Below, in pieces: positions 27,768 to 39,082 of a DNA stretch of 64,000 nt (position 1 is the stretch's first letter; every line of letters starts with the position of its first letter). The notes beneath the pieces are model-generated. The model was not told where the DNA came from, made no database searches, and was given only the letters and a program-made list of their open reading frames with translations. The position numbers were made by a program, and so were the translations under genes. Source of the DNA: Manihot esculenta (lineage: Eukaryota; Streptophyta; Magnoliopsida; Malpighiales; Euphorbiaceae); the NCBI RefSeq assembly GCF_001659605.2, contig NC_035166.2, forward strand, positions 17,503,003 through 17,567,002. The letters run 5' to 3'.

Positions 27768-29303
27768 TTAGATAGCTGAGACCTTTGGAACATCAACTGG
27801 GAATTGGTCAATCTCATCTATCCAGGGGCTCTTTTCCTTTGCAGGGTTTATGTTCCTTAAAGCCTTCCAGACTGCACTGTTACACTTGAACCCGGAACCA
27901 AATGCGATTTGCCATGTTCTATCACCCTTCCTGATTCTTCCTTTGGCTTCTGAATACGCCAATTCATACCAAAGGGAACTGCTAGAGGTATTGCCGAACC
28001 GATAAAGTGTCATCCTTGATGGCTCCATGTGCCAATCAGACAGCTGCAAGTTCTTCTCCAGTTCATCCAAAACTGCCCTTCCCCCAGCATGAATGCAAAA
28101 ATGCTCAAAAGCTAGTTTAAAATCAGGGATGTAAGGCTTGATCTTCATCTTGAAAAGCTTTTTACCAACTAATGTGGCAAAGAATAGTAGCTGTTCGGAC
28201 ATTGGAAGAACAAGAGGCCCTAATGTAGTAATGTTAGTTTTCAAAGCATCACCTGCAACTGCCATGAGATCCTTCGACAAAGTAACACCAACCTTCCCAT
28301 TGGAGTCCTCTTCCTGGGTAACACATGTGAAACACTTATCATCAGCACCCTTATGAGTACGGACAGTATGTACCAATTGGTACTTTGACCTTCTTCTGTC
28401 ATGCGATTTGTTCGAGAGGAGAATTGCAGCCCCTCCCATTCTAAATAAACAGTTTGAAACGAGCTTTGAACGGTCATTTCCAAAGTACCAATTCAATGTG
28501 ATGTTCTCCATGCTGATAACCAGTGCATAGGAGTTGGGATAGACCTGAAGAAGATCCTTAGCTAGAGCTATTGAGATCAGACCTGCACTACAACCCATCC
28601 CACCTAGATTGTAGCTAACTATATTGCCTCGAAGCTTGTAATGGTTGACAACCATGGCAGAAAGTGATGGGGTAGGATTGAACAAGCTGCAATTCACAAT
28701 CAAGATTCCAATATCTTTGGGTTTAACGTAGGTCTTGGCCAAAAGCTCATCAACACAACCAAACATCACAGCCTGAGCTTCCTTCCGAGCTTCTTGCATT
28801 GAAGGGTTAGGAGGAATATTAAGGACTGCCTCTGGAAGATAAGTTGAATCCCCTAGGCCAGATCTCTCAAGGATCCTCTGCTGAAAGCTAAGATTCTCCT
28901 CCGTGAAAGTTCCAGTCATCCGAGATTGATCCATGAAAATCTTTTTTGTGCACTTACGAGATTCTTCAGGCTTGTAGCAGGAAAAGTTGACAAGGTATAC
29001 AGGCCGAGGACGAGTCATAAAATAGAGGGTAAGGAGGAAAACAAGGAGTGTTGAGCAGAGGATCACAGATATGAGATTGTACTGTAGATGCTCCCAAAGA
29101 GTACAAAAATCTTGCAGAGAAAACGTTGACAGCTGAACAGCAATTAAGACTACAAGAGGGGAAAGGAAAAGATACATTCCATGGGAGATGAGATAATGGT
29201 AACCCAATTTCACATATTTTAGCTTCACAGATGTTTTGAAATCAGGAAGCTTTCGTGATGATGATGGTGAAACCAAGGGTGCTGCTGGTTTTGGCTCCGC
29301 CAT
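27768..29303 (-). CDS. KCS11: 3-ketoacyl-CoA synthase (KCS11-like), very-long-chain fatty acid elongation
   Basis: An intronless coding region of 511 residues, the usual KCS length. The enzyme condenses malonyl-CoA with long-chain acyl-CoA, the first and rate-limiting step of fatty acid elongation at the endoplasmic reticulum, feeding waxes, sphingolipids and suberin. Two N-terminal membrane segments lie at about residues 43-62 and 76-96, followed by the FAE1/CUT1-type thiolase fold. Catalytic residues: Cys238 in GGMGCSAGL, His405 in HFCIHAGGR and Asn438 in FGNTSSSS. The sequence around [20 protein letters not shown] and the C-terminal PKVSAI most resembles Arabidopsis KCS11 and its close paralogue KCS4, so the symbol is tentative between these. 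A 5' leader intron lies upstream. Confidence 0.94.
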   Translation of the reverse strand: MAEPKPAAPLVSPSSSRKLPDFKTSVKLKYVKLGYHYLISHGMYLFLSPLVVLIAVQLSTFSLQDFCTLWEHLQYNLISVILCSTLLVFLLTLYFMTRPRPVYLVNFSCYKPEESRKCTKKIFMDQSRMTGTFTEENLSFQQRILERSGLGDSTYLPEAVLNIPPNPSMQEARKEAQAVMFGCVDELLAKTYVKPKDIGILIVNCSLFNPTPSLSAMVVNHYKLRGNIVSYNLGGMGCSAGLISIALAKDLLQVYPNSYALVISMENITLNWYFGNDRSKLVSNCLFRMGGAAILLSNKSHDRRRSKYQLVHTVRTHKGADDKCFTCVTQEEDSNGKVGVTLSKDLMAVAGDALKTNITTLGPLVLPMSEQLLFFATLVGKKLFKMKIKPYIPDFKLAFEHFCIHAGGRAVLDELEKNLQLSDWHMEPSRMTLYRFGNTSSSSLWYELAYSEAKGRIRKGDRTWQIAFGSGFKCNSAVWKALRNINPAKEKSPWIDEIDQFPVDVPKVSAI

Positions 29304-29309
29304 CTCTCC

Positions 29310-29928
29310 CTGTTGAAGATCAATTAATTTAGACGAGAACTGAGAATACGTGTGAGATAACTTGAGAATACATGAAGAAGCAAAAGCTACCGAATATAAG
29401 ACAAAAACTCATAAAGATCCTATGATCTAGTACAGTAATCTGGAATTCAATTCTAAAGTGACTTCTGCACAAGTTCAGTGCCAAGAGTATTTCATTTTTC
29501 TAAACCCGTTTTTCCCAAACTTTTGGAATTCAAATTAAAATTTTGAAAATTGGGTTCTTTAATCGACAAGATTCAAGTGGTGAATATCTCAAGATTAATT
29601 TCGTCCACCAATACAAAATCAACAAGTATAATTTTTTTTTTATTCATATAAGAAATATCTCCAGTTTGTATTAACTCCAAAAATACTCTTCCATTACGGA
29701 TCAAACTTAGTTGGAACACAGCAATCCCAGATCAATATTTCACATCAAAAGTAGAACTGTCAAGCAATTACAAACACTACAAATCGAAACCCAGATCACC
29801 ATTCTCATTCAAAACCAAATAAAGAACCTACCCAGATCCAAAAAATCACGACACAAACAAAATCAAATTAAATAATATCAGTTGCATTGCAAAACAAATC
29901 CCAAAAAATGAAAAAGAAAAAAACTAAC
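29310..29928 (-). other. KCS11: 5' leader intron of the KCS gene
   Basis: On the minus strand a donor (CAAG/GTTAGT at 29929/29928) and an acceptor (CAACAG/GGAGAG at 29310/29309) bracket 619 bases. The acceptor lies six bases before the start codon. Leader introns are frequent in plant genes and often raise expression. Inferred from splice signals only. Confidence 0.6.
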
Positions 29929-31043
29929 CTTGAATGGCAAATCCCCAGATAAAAGAGTGAAATCCCCCTGTCCAAGAGGAGAGAGAGCAAGGAGTGAGGG
30001 GCAGGCAGATGAAAAGATATAGGAATGTGAATGGAGGAGATTACTAAAATTAAACTAGAATCTTTGGGTGGAGGAATATGAATAAAAAATAAACGAAAAG
30101 GGCAATAAGGTAGAGAAGAGAAGAGAAAGAAAGAAGTGCGTGAAGAGAAATGAGAATAAAATTATAGGGTATCTTACACACACACACACACATATATATA
30201 TATTCATACAGCGGAGACTAGAGAGGAAGCCAGCTTGGAATTGAGAAGCCTCCGAAGTGGACGCGTCTTTGAGGTTTCAATAGAGTGAGAAAGAGCAAGG
30301 AAGCAACAGCGGCGCCAACCAGGTTTCAAAATCTCATCTTTGACTCTCTCTCTCACTCCCCTGTTTCTAGAGGTTGTGTTTTCCGTCCACGGAACTGGCT
30401 GGCCGTTTGGCCTTTTTATTATGATTATTAATGTAATTAATTTTAAACAAACGGCCCAAAAAATTAAAAATACATAGTAGTGCTACCCATTTCGTATGTA
30501 TTGTAATTTCACTTTTCCTTTTTATTTTATCATTATCGGTACTATTCAATTCTTTTTGAAAGTATATATATCTAAGTTTAGACCTTATTAGGGATTAAGT
30601 TCACTAAAAAAATTTTAAATTTCTAGAAAATTAATATATTTATTTAATTTGGATATTTTTCTACCTTTTTAAAATTTAAAAAGGATATTTTCTAAAAAAA
30701 AATGAAGGGAAGTAATTTACGCTGCATTCGAGTAAGTCTGAGAGATCTCAGGTTTTACTCCTAACTAGTTAATAGAAATTACCTTTTAGGAAGCGATAAG
30801 TAAAAGATGATAAGGGGTCTATTGGTGATATTTCTGATAGAAACTCTCAAACATTCAAAGTTAGATTTACGAATTAGAGTAATAATAACAGATATATGTG
30901 AAAAGAAAGATAATATGAGTAACTTTTATGATATTTAAGTAGTATATACGCTATAAAAATATGAAAATTAAAAGATCAAGAAGATAATAGCATGATTAAC
31001 ATACATTTATCTGCTAAATTCTTCTAGGATTAGAAGTTATTAT
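29929..31043. other. KCS promoter and AT-rich spacer up to the retrotransposon block
   Basis: The KCS leader exon 1 and promoter lie at about 29929-30400, with GA-rich segments. From 30,400 to 31,043 the DNA is AT-rich and has no supported gene. The boundary at 31043/31044 is where the first large LTR starts. Confidence 0.6.
30176..30203. repeat. (CA)n(TA)n compound microsatellite, possible KCS TATA region
   Basis: About 8 CA units run into about 6 TA units. On the minus strand the TATATATA part lies about 260 bp upstream of the leader intron donor and could serve as the KCS TATA box. The regulatory role is inferred. Confidence 0.6.
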
Positions 31044-33118
31044 TGTAATATCCGGCTATACTCCGGCGTTGGAATTTCAACTTTCCGACGAAATCCTTAT
31101 TGGAATCAGGAATCTCGGATGCCGGAACCTCTTAGAAGGGTAAAATAAGTTTTTCACAAAATGAATTTTATGGTTTTACTGTTGAGTTTTATGTTAAAAA
31201 TTTTAAAAGAAAGAAAAATGCTTTGAAGGGGAAAAACCAGGTTCGGCCGCCGAACATGGTGCTGCCGCGGGAGCTCTCCTTTTGGCCCTCAAAGGTGGTC
31301 TGGCTAGCCATCTATAAGAGGCCTCCAGTCCGAAAATGGGAGAGTTTCTCTCTCCATTTTTGGGCAAAGGTGAGTTCTTGCCCTCCCATTGTTGATTTTG
31401 TTAGTTTTCCTTCAAATCCTTCAAAATATTCATGAGTTTTCCCTCGTTTTTGAAGATTTGAGCTTAAATATGAGTTTTGAAACCTTGGAGACCTCCGGAG
31501 ACCGTTTGGACTCATCTCCACGTTTGGGTTGCTGCTACCCTTAGATCTCCAAGAGGTAAGCCTAGATCCTTGTTTTTCTTATGTTTTAATCAAGTTTTAA
31601 GAAGGGGTAAAGGGTCAAAAATGCATGAAATGATTAGATCTAAAGTTTTAGGGTTGTGTTAGTTTTGATGATGAATGCTTTCTCTTGTGATGTTTTATAG
31701 TTGTTTGTTGGGGTTTAGACTAGTTTTTATACCCCTTATACTTGATGAGTGTGTATGCATGTTTTGAGGGGTTGGATGTGAGGATTTGAGAAGTTTTGGA
31801 GACTGAGTGCATAGGGCAGTTTCGGGTTCTGCCTTGCTGGAGAACCCAGGTTCGGCCGCCGAAGCAAGATTCGATCGCCGAACCTGCTTGTGGAGGCAGC
31901 CTTTTAGCCGCCGAACCTGCCTCCGAAAGTGCCTGACTTTCGGATCTGTGGAGGACCTTCGGCCGCCGAACCTGCAGCCAAAAGTCCCCTGCCCAGCATT
32001 CCTTTGCTTGTTTTATGTGCATGTTTTGTTATATTTTAGGGGGGTTTTTGGGGAGTTATTTAGAGTCATGTACTAGTTATGTTGATCCCTCATTTGAGTC
32101 CATCTGTATAGGATCAGACCAGGGAGACCGTAGAGGCCTTCAGTGAGTTAGTTGCGTCATTGATAGGCAAGCATCAACCAGAGGTGAGTAGAACTAAACT
32201 AATATATTGCTTTAAAGTAATCAAACTTTTTAAGCATGTTCATGTATCACGAATGCCATGTTTATGTATTAGGCTGTTTGCATTAGAACTCATGAATATG
32301 ATGCATTGCATAATTTGCTGTTGATGTGGATAGATATTGGATGACTCACTAACCCTCGAGATGTTATGATATAATATGATACGGAAAGACCAAAGCTTGC
32401 CCATTCTACGCCCCTGGCACGATGTAAGGGAGAGACCAGGGCTTGCCCATTCTACGCCTCTGGCACATTGGATATGTTATGTTATGTTAAGCAAAAGTCG
32501 TGAGGAGCTCCGTCGAGGGTTGGGCACATTGGATTATGTAGAGGGTTACTGGTGACAAGTCCATCTTGATGTGAATTATTTGTGTTGTAATGCATTTCAT
32601 AGGAGCATATGTTTATTAAACTGTTTTTATGTTCTGCTCACTAGGCTCTTGTAGCTTATCCCTTTCCCCTAACCCCAGGTTTGCAGGGTCGAAGATAGCT
32701 CGGGAAGCCGGCATAGTAGCTGGTATAGTTTGATGTAATAGAATAGTTGTGCACATGTATTGTATAATGAATTAGAATTGTGCTTTGCCCTAGTTTTTAT
32801 CATTGTAATCCCAGTTAACATGATCCTTATGTAAATTTTTTAATTATGAGTTGTGTTTGAACCAAGCTTGAGGCATGTGATGTTAACCATACTAGAGCAT
32901 TTGAGGAGGGCTCTAGTATGGGTTTTATGTTTTCAGTATGATGCATATATAGGTTGAGCTTGGTTTCATAGAATGTTTAAGTTTTGGTGAATATGTATGA
33001 TCATGTATGAGATTTTAACAGGTACATAGGATGTATAATAGGTTTGCTACGGGTTCTGGCGACCTTAAGTCGATCTGAATCCTAGCTCCGGTAGCGGTCC
33101 GATTTTCGGATCGTTACA
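31044..33118 (+). repeat. 5' LTR of element E (2075 bp)
   Basis: The termini TG...CA are TGTAATATCC and GATCGTTACA. It shares the family layout: a conserved 5' end, a cluster of TTCGGCCGCCGAA-like motifs (about 31,850-31,970) and the CCAGG...CCTGG-type minisatellite (about 32,385-32,475). The 3' end GGTAGCGGTCCGATTTTCGG is shared with the B LTRs. Confidence 0.88.
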
Positions 33119-33121
33119 GAG

Positions 33122-33133
33122 TGGTATCAGAGC
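33122..33133 (+). other. Primer binding site of element E (initiator Met tRNA)
   Basis: TGGTATCAGAGC begins four bases after the LTR end. This 12-mer is complementary to the 3' end of plant initiator methionine tRNA and is the usual minus-strand primer site of plant gypsy elements. Confidence 0.9.
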
Positions 33134-33388
33134 CCTAGGTTCATATGGTCGGACCTAGAGTGACGGACTCATAAATGTTATATAAGGGCAAGCACAATAG
33201 GAAAAAATCATGTCCACTAGGATAGGATATAGAGTCCTGTCTTGATGAATGAATGATGATGTGTAATGCCATGATAGTATGCATGTGCATTAATGATATG
33301 TTATGTATATGATGTGGGTTCATGTGTATCCACATGAACCATATGATGCTAATGTTTATGTGATGTATGTTGTTTTTCAAAAAACAGA

Positions 33389-34872
33389 ATGTGAGGCTCA
33401 CATCGATCTGCACGATTGACTGGAGTTCCACCTGAGAATGAGGGCATAGATGCCCTACCCCCTGCTCTGCCAAGAGCACGGTCAAGTAGAACTAGCAGAG
33501 GAGAAATATCAAGAGACCCTAGAAGGTCTTTTGATGTAAACAGGAGGAGAGCATATCCGGATAGGATGTCTGCGGATGTGAGGGAAACAGTAGAGGATGA
33601 GCAAAGAAGAGACGGAAGTCTGGGTGTAAGTTTGTCAGAAGAGGGAATGGGATAATCGCAAGGAGGCGCTCAGGCCTTGGGTTTTGCTTACCCACCACAG
33701 TACCAACCCTACCCACAAGGACCGGGGTATTCGATGGGAGGCACATCGGATTTCTCTAGCCACAACCCATATCCCTCATTCATGCTTTATCCTCCCTTCT
33801 ATCCACCATATCCACCCTACCCCGTGTTTTCGCCTCCACCTTTTTATCAAAATCCAGCAAACCCTAACCCAGGGAATGTTACACCACCTCCTCCTCCCCC
33901 AGTAGAACTAGTGATTCCTGAAGCCCAATCATCCAGACCTAACCCATCAGCTAGGAGCAAGGTGAAAATGACAGACTATTTGAAGTTGGATGCTCCCAAG
34001 TATAAAACAGGTGATGATTCGTTTAAGTACCTCAAGACGGTGAAAATGATAACTGATAAGTTGGGGGCTAGTGATAGCAGAGCCATTCAGATGGCAGGGT
34101 TCACTCTTAATTGTAAGAAGGCAAAAGAATGGTTTAAAAACTATGTGGACCCGAGACTGGACAGCCTATCATGGGAACAGTTTGCAAATAAATTTGCAGG
34201 ATGAGCTTTTCCTGACAGTTCAAGGGAGCTGAAGGTAATAGAATTTGAGCAATTGAGACAAACTGAAGACATGAGCGTGGATGAGTATACAGACAAGTTT
34301 CTGGAGTTACTTCAGTTTGTGGATCAAGCTTATGGCACTGACCAAAAGAAGGCTAGGAGGTATACTATGAGACTCCACTTTAGGTATTCCTCCTTGATTC
34401 TAGCAGCAGAGAGAGAGAGAGTTTCCACACTATTGTGGATGCGGCTAGGAAAATGGAGGCTAGTGCCATCATTCAGGGGACAGTTAAGCAACAGGTGGCA
34501 CAGTCCTCGGGTTCCAAAACCCCGAGTACAGGGAAATTTGATCTCTCCTCTCTAAGTGTAGCCGCCTCAGAAAATAAAAAGTGGAATAGATCCACTAAGA
34601 AGCCAAAGAAGAACAAGTTTTGGAACAGATTGAAGTCTGTTCTGGGAATGGGCGGCGATTTAAGCTTTAGTTCTGACAGCTCTGGATGTGTGGGGTGCGG
34701 TAAGCCGCACAAAGGGATTTTTCGGTTTGGGACTATAGCCTGTTTCAGATGTGGACAGGAGGGGCACATAGCATGTGAGTGTCCCAATGCAACTTTGATG
34801 GCACAGTCCCAGTAGACAGTTTCTGGCAGTGTAGCTCAGCCACCAGCTTTAGCCACATCTCAGGGCAGAGGG
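33389..34872 (+). pseudogene. gag of element E, broken
   Basis: Aligned by eye to the gag of B. The start codon at 33389 is followed at once by TGA (33392-33394), where B has Arg. Further stops are at 33653-33655, 34202-34204 (Trp in B) and 34813-34815 (Gln in B). A GA-rich microsatellite expansion near 34408-34420 shifts the frame. Visible parts are a Pro/Tyr-rich N-terminal region, the capsid-like segment (KMTDYLKLDAPKYKTGDD onward) and a zinc knuckle CFRCGQEGHIACECP, preceded by a shortened Cys-Cys-His-Cys unit (CVGCGKPHKGIF, last Cys lost). It packages element RNA when intact; this copy cannot. Confidence 0.85.
34868..34872. repeat. Left TSD (GAGGG) of element A
   Basis: GAGGG directly precedes the A-family LTR. 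The same five bases flank the solo LTR at 59950-60744 on both sides, showing that both LTR copies sit at the same site of element E. Confidence 0.75.
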
Positions 34873-35667
34873 TGACGCGGAACCCTATGGCACAAGCCTC
34901 AAACCCACACGCACAAGTAGATATGGAATCCAAAGATTTGATAAACCCACCTCCTATGGCACCCCAAACTTAGAGAAGCTGAAACACCAATGATCGAAGG
35001 ATTTAGATGAGAATCCGACAAACGCCACAACGAATAGTTGATAAGTTAGCCAAGATTCCTGGTGCAATTGATGAAAGCAAATCCTCACTCTCACTCAAAG
35101 CAATACACGCCAAAGGCATGAAAGAAATTCTGAAAAGTTTGATTAAAAGCCCCCTCTTACAATTGTTTCTTATCCTTATATAGTAAGGAGAAAAACAAAT
35201 AAAACCCTAAGACACTCTTCTTGGGCCTGACTTAAACACATAAGGCCCAAGCCCAATCACACACTAAAATAACACAAGTATTAAAACATAAGCCCAAAAT
35301 ATGGCCCAACACTCTAAAACTTAAAAGATAAAATATGGCTAGAATACAAGCCCAAACAAAGCTAAAATAAAATAAGTGTTCAAATAATAAAAATATAGCA
35401 AGCCCATCATAACAAAACTGAATCTTCACAAAAGCCTTGATCTTCACTTTAGGCTTCCCTCTGTGTAGTTTTAGCCCATGGGTTTGATTAGGCTCCCTAA
35501 GCCTATGATTGCAAGTGTTGCACCAAATCTGTCCCATATGAGTTGAAGCACGCCCCAAATATATATGGATCATATGAATATGATTTTGAACTCCTTTTAG
35601 ATCCATTTGAATGACATAAGTTTGCTCCACACCATTGTTAGAAATTTGCCCTATTGAATCCGTATCA
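34873..35667 (-). repeat. 3' LTR of element A (795 bp)
   Basis: On the plus strand it runs from TGACGCGGAACCC to AATCCGTATCA; on the element's strand TGATACGG...GGGTTCCGCGTCA. It is nearly identical, with no length change, to the solo LTR at 59950-60744. The 132-residue minus frame inside it (35232-35630) is not a known protein. Confidence 0.9.
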
Positions 35668-35680
35668 TTTTCTCATTCTT
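35668..35680 (-). other. Probable polypurine tract of element A
   Basis: On the minus strand AAGAATGAGAAAA directly precedes the TGATACGG start of the LTR. It is a rather A-rich priming tract; assigned from position. Confidence 0.5.
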
Positions 35681-35696
35681 TAGAAAAGATTCGTCC

Positions 35697-36508
35697 TCAA
35701 ATCTTGCTGATATTTATATCAAAAAGGGAAGCTTTAGGAACCCATGTGTCTTCAAAGACCTCCTTTTGAATAGGGGAAAATAGGATAAAACTTTCGTCAT
35801 GAATGTTTTCATCAACAACCTGCACATCAAGAACAAATGAACTAGGCATAAAAATATTAGTCATAGAAAGATCTTGTGGATGTGACCCATTATCCTCTAC
35901 AACTTCCAAAACAGTCTCATTCACCTCCTCCACCTCATCAATCACGTGCTCCCCATGTCCCTCATCATTCACAACCTCTTCTATAAGTTCATTGATGGAA
36001 TTCTCAACAACAACTACATTAGATTCATGCATTATAACTTCCTTTTCAATTTCAATCTCTATGGAAGTTGAGATTGAAACTTTAGCCTCTTCTTTCTCCT
36101 TTTCTTTCTCCACCTTCCCTCCTTGAACTAGTCTTGATTCTTTCCCAGCCTCTTTACCCTCAAACTCACTCTTTTCTCTCATCTTTTCCGCAAAATTCAA
36201 GCTCTCACTCCCCTTTGTGGCCAAGGCCGAAGCCTCCCTCTCCCTCTCCAGCATCTTTATTTGATCAACATATACCTCTTGAGGTGATAAAGGAGTGAGT
36301 ATAACCTTCTGTCCTTCATGAGTGAAGGAGTACTTGTTATTGAACCCATCATGTTGCACCTTTCTATCATGTTGCCACGGTCTACCCAACAACATATGGC
36401 TTGCCTGCATAGGTACCACATCACATAAGATCTCATCCTTGTACCTACCAATAGAAAATGGTATAACCACCTGGCATGTAACCCTAACCTCACCACAATC
36501 ATTCAACC
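35697..36508 (-). CDS. C-terminal part of element A protein: protease end plus acidic tail
   Basis: An open frame of about 270 residues. The first 70 residues match the protease end and linker of the 1-3965 element (PFSIGRYKDEILCDVVPMQ, LLGRPWQHDRKVQHDG, LSPQEVYVDQIK). The linker is Lys/Glu-rich. Where reverse transcriptase should follow there is instead an acidic Glu/Val/Asp-rich tail ending ASLFDINISKI, 30 bases before the purine tract. So the polymerase genes are absent rather than broken. The frame continues across the B insertion into the part at 56297-56769. No stop interrupts it, unlike the neighbouring elements. Confidence 0.75.
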
Positions 36509-36513
36509 ATTGC
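36509..36513. repeat. Left TSD (ATTGC) of element B
   Basis: ATTGC directly precedes the TGTAATACCC start of B and is repeated at 56292-56296 right after B ends. A 5-bp duplication is typical of gypsy integrase. Confidence 0.95.
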
Positions 36514-38810
36514 TGTAATACCCGGCTAGACTCCGGTATCGGAATTCCTACCGTCCGGTGGAATCTCGGATGTCGGAAGCCTCTAGAAGGGTAAAATCAT
36601 GTTTTCATAAAATGTTTTAATGTGTTTTATGTTTTAAGCATGAAAGAAAATGAGTTTTTGCATGAAAATAGCATTGGAGGAAAACTCAGGTTCGGCCGCC
36701 GAACATGCATGCGTTGCGGGTGTGCTTTAGGCCCCCGAAAGCATAAGTGAGGGAAGTCCAGGTTCGGCCGCCGAACCCCAAGTTCGGCCGCCGAACCCCA
36801 AGTTCGGCCGCCGAACATGGCATGCATGCGGAGGCACATTTTGCCCCCGAACGTGGTCTGGCCAGCCACTATAAAAGGGTCCCTTAGCCGAAAACAGGCG
36901 AGCTTTTTCCCCATTTTCGGCCAAGGTGAGCTCTTCGCCGTCCCTCACCCATCTTTGATGTTTTTCCTCTAAATCGTTCAAGATTTTCATTTGTTTTAAC
37001 TTTGTTTTGAAGATTAAAGCTTTTGAGCAAAGTTTTGGAGCTTGGAGGTTCAAGAACCCAATCTCTCCCAACTTCGAGTTTAGGTCGTCTCTCTCTCGAT
37101 CTTCAAGAGGTAAGAGCCGATCTTAAGCTCATTGCATGTTTTAAGTAAGTTTTAAGTAGATCTATGGGATAGAATGCATGTTTAGGTTATGGTTATGTTT
37201 ATGGGTATAAATGTATGTTCATGGACAATGTGGATGCTTGATGTGTTGTAGATGGGGTTTATGATGGTTTGAGACCCCTAGGAACATGTATGCTTGTGTA
37301 TGAGTATTGTAGAATAGGTTTGTTGCATGTTTGAAAGGTTTGGAGGCGAAATGTGCAAAGGGAGCCAAGTTTCTGCCCTTTGACAGAAACCAGGTTAGGC
37401 AGCCGAAGGATTTTCGGCCGCCGAACATGGCTGGGGAGGCAACCTTTCGGCTGCCGAAGCTTGCCCCCGAAAGGGAGACTTTCGTCTCTGTCTGGCAGTT
37501 TTGGCCGCCGAAAGTGCCGCCGAACATGCATGAGTTTCGTCTCTGTCTGGGAGTTTCGGCCGCCGAAGGTGCCGCCGAACCTGCCTGACTTTCGGCTCTG
37601 GAGGGACTTTCGGCCGCCGAACCTGCCGCCGAAAGTGCCCTGTCCAGGCCTCCTTTGCATGATTTTGTATGGTTGTTTCAAGATGTTTTAGGGGGTTTTT
37701 GGGGAGTAGTTTATAGTTATGTTCAAGTGTGTTTGGTCCCTCATTTGAGTCCACCTGTGTAGGTTCGGACCCGAGGAACCGAGGACCCCAGCAGTGAGTT
37801 CAACTGCTTCGGTGTTGTCAGAGTCAGCCAGAGGTGAGTGGAACTAAACTTAATCTTTTAAATTAAATGTTTTATCATGTTTCATGCATCATGATTATGC
37901 AATAGGATGATTGCATTAGTGTTCACGAATATGCCGCATTGCATCGATTGTTGTTGATGTGGGTGAATATTGGATGACCCAATTAGTCCATGACAGGAAG
38001 ACCAGGACCCCATTCTACGGCCTGGCACAGAGTAAGGAAAGACCAGGACCCCATTCTACGGCCTGGCACGGTAATGGGACTCGAAGACCTGGAGCCCAGA
38101 GGAGGCCTTGGGATAATGGTAAGTAATGTATGTATGACAGGAAGACCAGGACCCCATGCTACGGCCTGGCACAGAGTTAGCTTGGACTAATTGGTGACAA
38201 GTTCACCCAACCCTTATGTGAATTGTCTGTGTTATGATGCATCTCATTGGAGCATAGTGTTATTATGTTTTATAGTTCAACTCACTGGGCTTTTAGCTCA
38301 CCCTTCTCCCTTTTACCCCCAGGCTTGCAGGTACAGGATAGAAGAGGAGGTCGGTTAGAGTAAAGCTTGTTGTGTAATAGATAGAATGTGGACATGACAA
38401 ATCGTAGTACGATGTAATATAAAAGTACAGTATAGTTATGTAATGATGTTTATGGATGTTAGAGGTGTGCTTGACCATAGATGGTTGTTATCCCTTTTAT
38501 TACATGATCTTAGAGATTTTATGATGTTTATGTAAACCAACTCAACATATGTTGTGTCACCCATTTGGGGGCACTGATGAGATCCCACAGAGGGATCAAT
38601 GTTTATGATTTATGTTATTTTCAGTGCATGCACAGGTTGAGTATGGTTGATGTATATGGAAAGAAAAGTTTTAATTTTTATGTATGTTGTTGATCATGTA
38701 TGGGATTATACAGGTTTACAGGTTAGATGTCAGGCTTGCTACGGGTCCCGGCGGCCTTAAGCCGATCTGGATCCTAGCGCCGGTAGCGGTCCGATTTTCG
38801 GGTCGTTACA
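36514..38810 (+). repeat. 5' LTR of element B (2297 bp)
   Basis: Starts TGTAATACCCGG and ends GGTCGTTACA. TATA box TATAAAAG at 36870-36877, followed by a transcript leader region. It carries two TTCGGCCGCCGAA clusters (36,690-36,815 and 37,400-37,640) and a minisatellite of about 45 bp (37,990-38,180). Confidence 0.95.
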
Positions 38811-38813
38811 GAA

Positions 38814-38825
38814 TGGTATCAGAGC
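38814..38825 (+). other. Primer binding site of element B (initiator Met tRNA)
   Basis: TGGTATCAGAGC lies three bases after the 5' LTR end, the standard primer site of plant gypsy elements. Confidence 0.95.
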
Positions 38826-39082
38826 CCTAGGTTCATATGGTCGGACCTAGAGTGTCGGGCTCATAGATGTTATAGAAGGTCAAGCACAATAGGAAAGATC
38901 ATGTCCACTAGGATAGGATGTGGAGTCCTGTCTTGAATAATGATGTGAAATGCCATGATGATATGCATGTGCATTAATGATATGCTATGATATGTGATGC
39001 ATGTGATGCGGGTTCATGTGTGCCCACATGAACCATATGATGCTAATGTTTGTGCTATGTGTACTGTTTTTCAGAAAACAGG

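Larger units (their letters stand above)
31044..34872 (+). mobile_element. Element E: Tekay/Del-like Ty3/gypsy, 5' part
   Basis: A 5' LTR starting TGTAATATCCGG and ending GGATCGTTACA is followed by a primer binding site and a degenerate gag. It is cut at 34873 by element A, within the gag-protease linker after the zinc knuckle. The TSD at the right end of E is not available. Gag resembles those of B and C, so E is an older, more diverged relative of that family (LTR 2075 bp against about 2280). Confidence 0.88.

Noticed and set aside
35232..35630. 132-residue frame within the A LTR, repeated at 60309-60707
   Set aside because: Present in both LTR copies, no recognisable domain; treated as LTR sequence.
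36627..37754. Overlapping frames on both strands rich in Arg-Arg-Pro, Phe-Gly-Gly and Pro-Pro-Asn
   Set aside because: They are translations of the TTCGGCCGCCGAA clusters inside the B LTR; the same frames appear in every LTR copy and lack domains.
38814..38825. tRNA gene
   Set aside because: Only the 12-base complement of the initiator tRNA end is present; it is the retrotransposon primer site.
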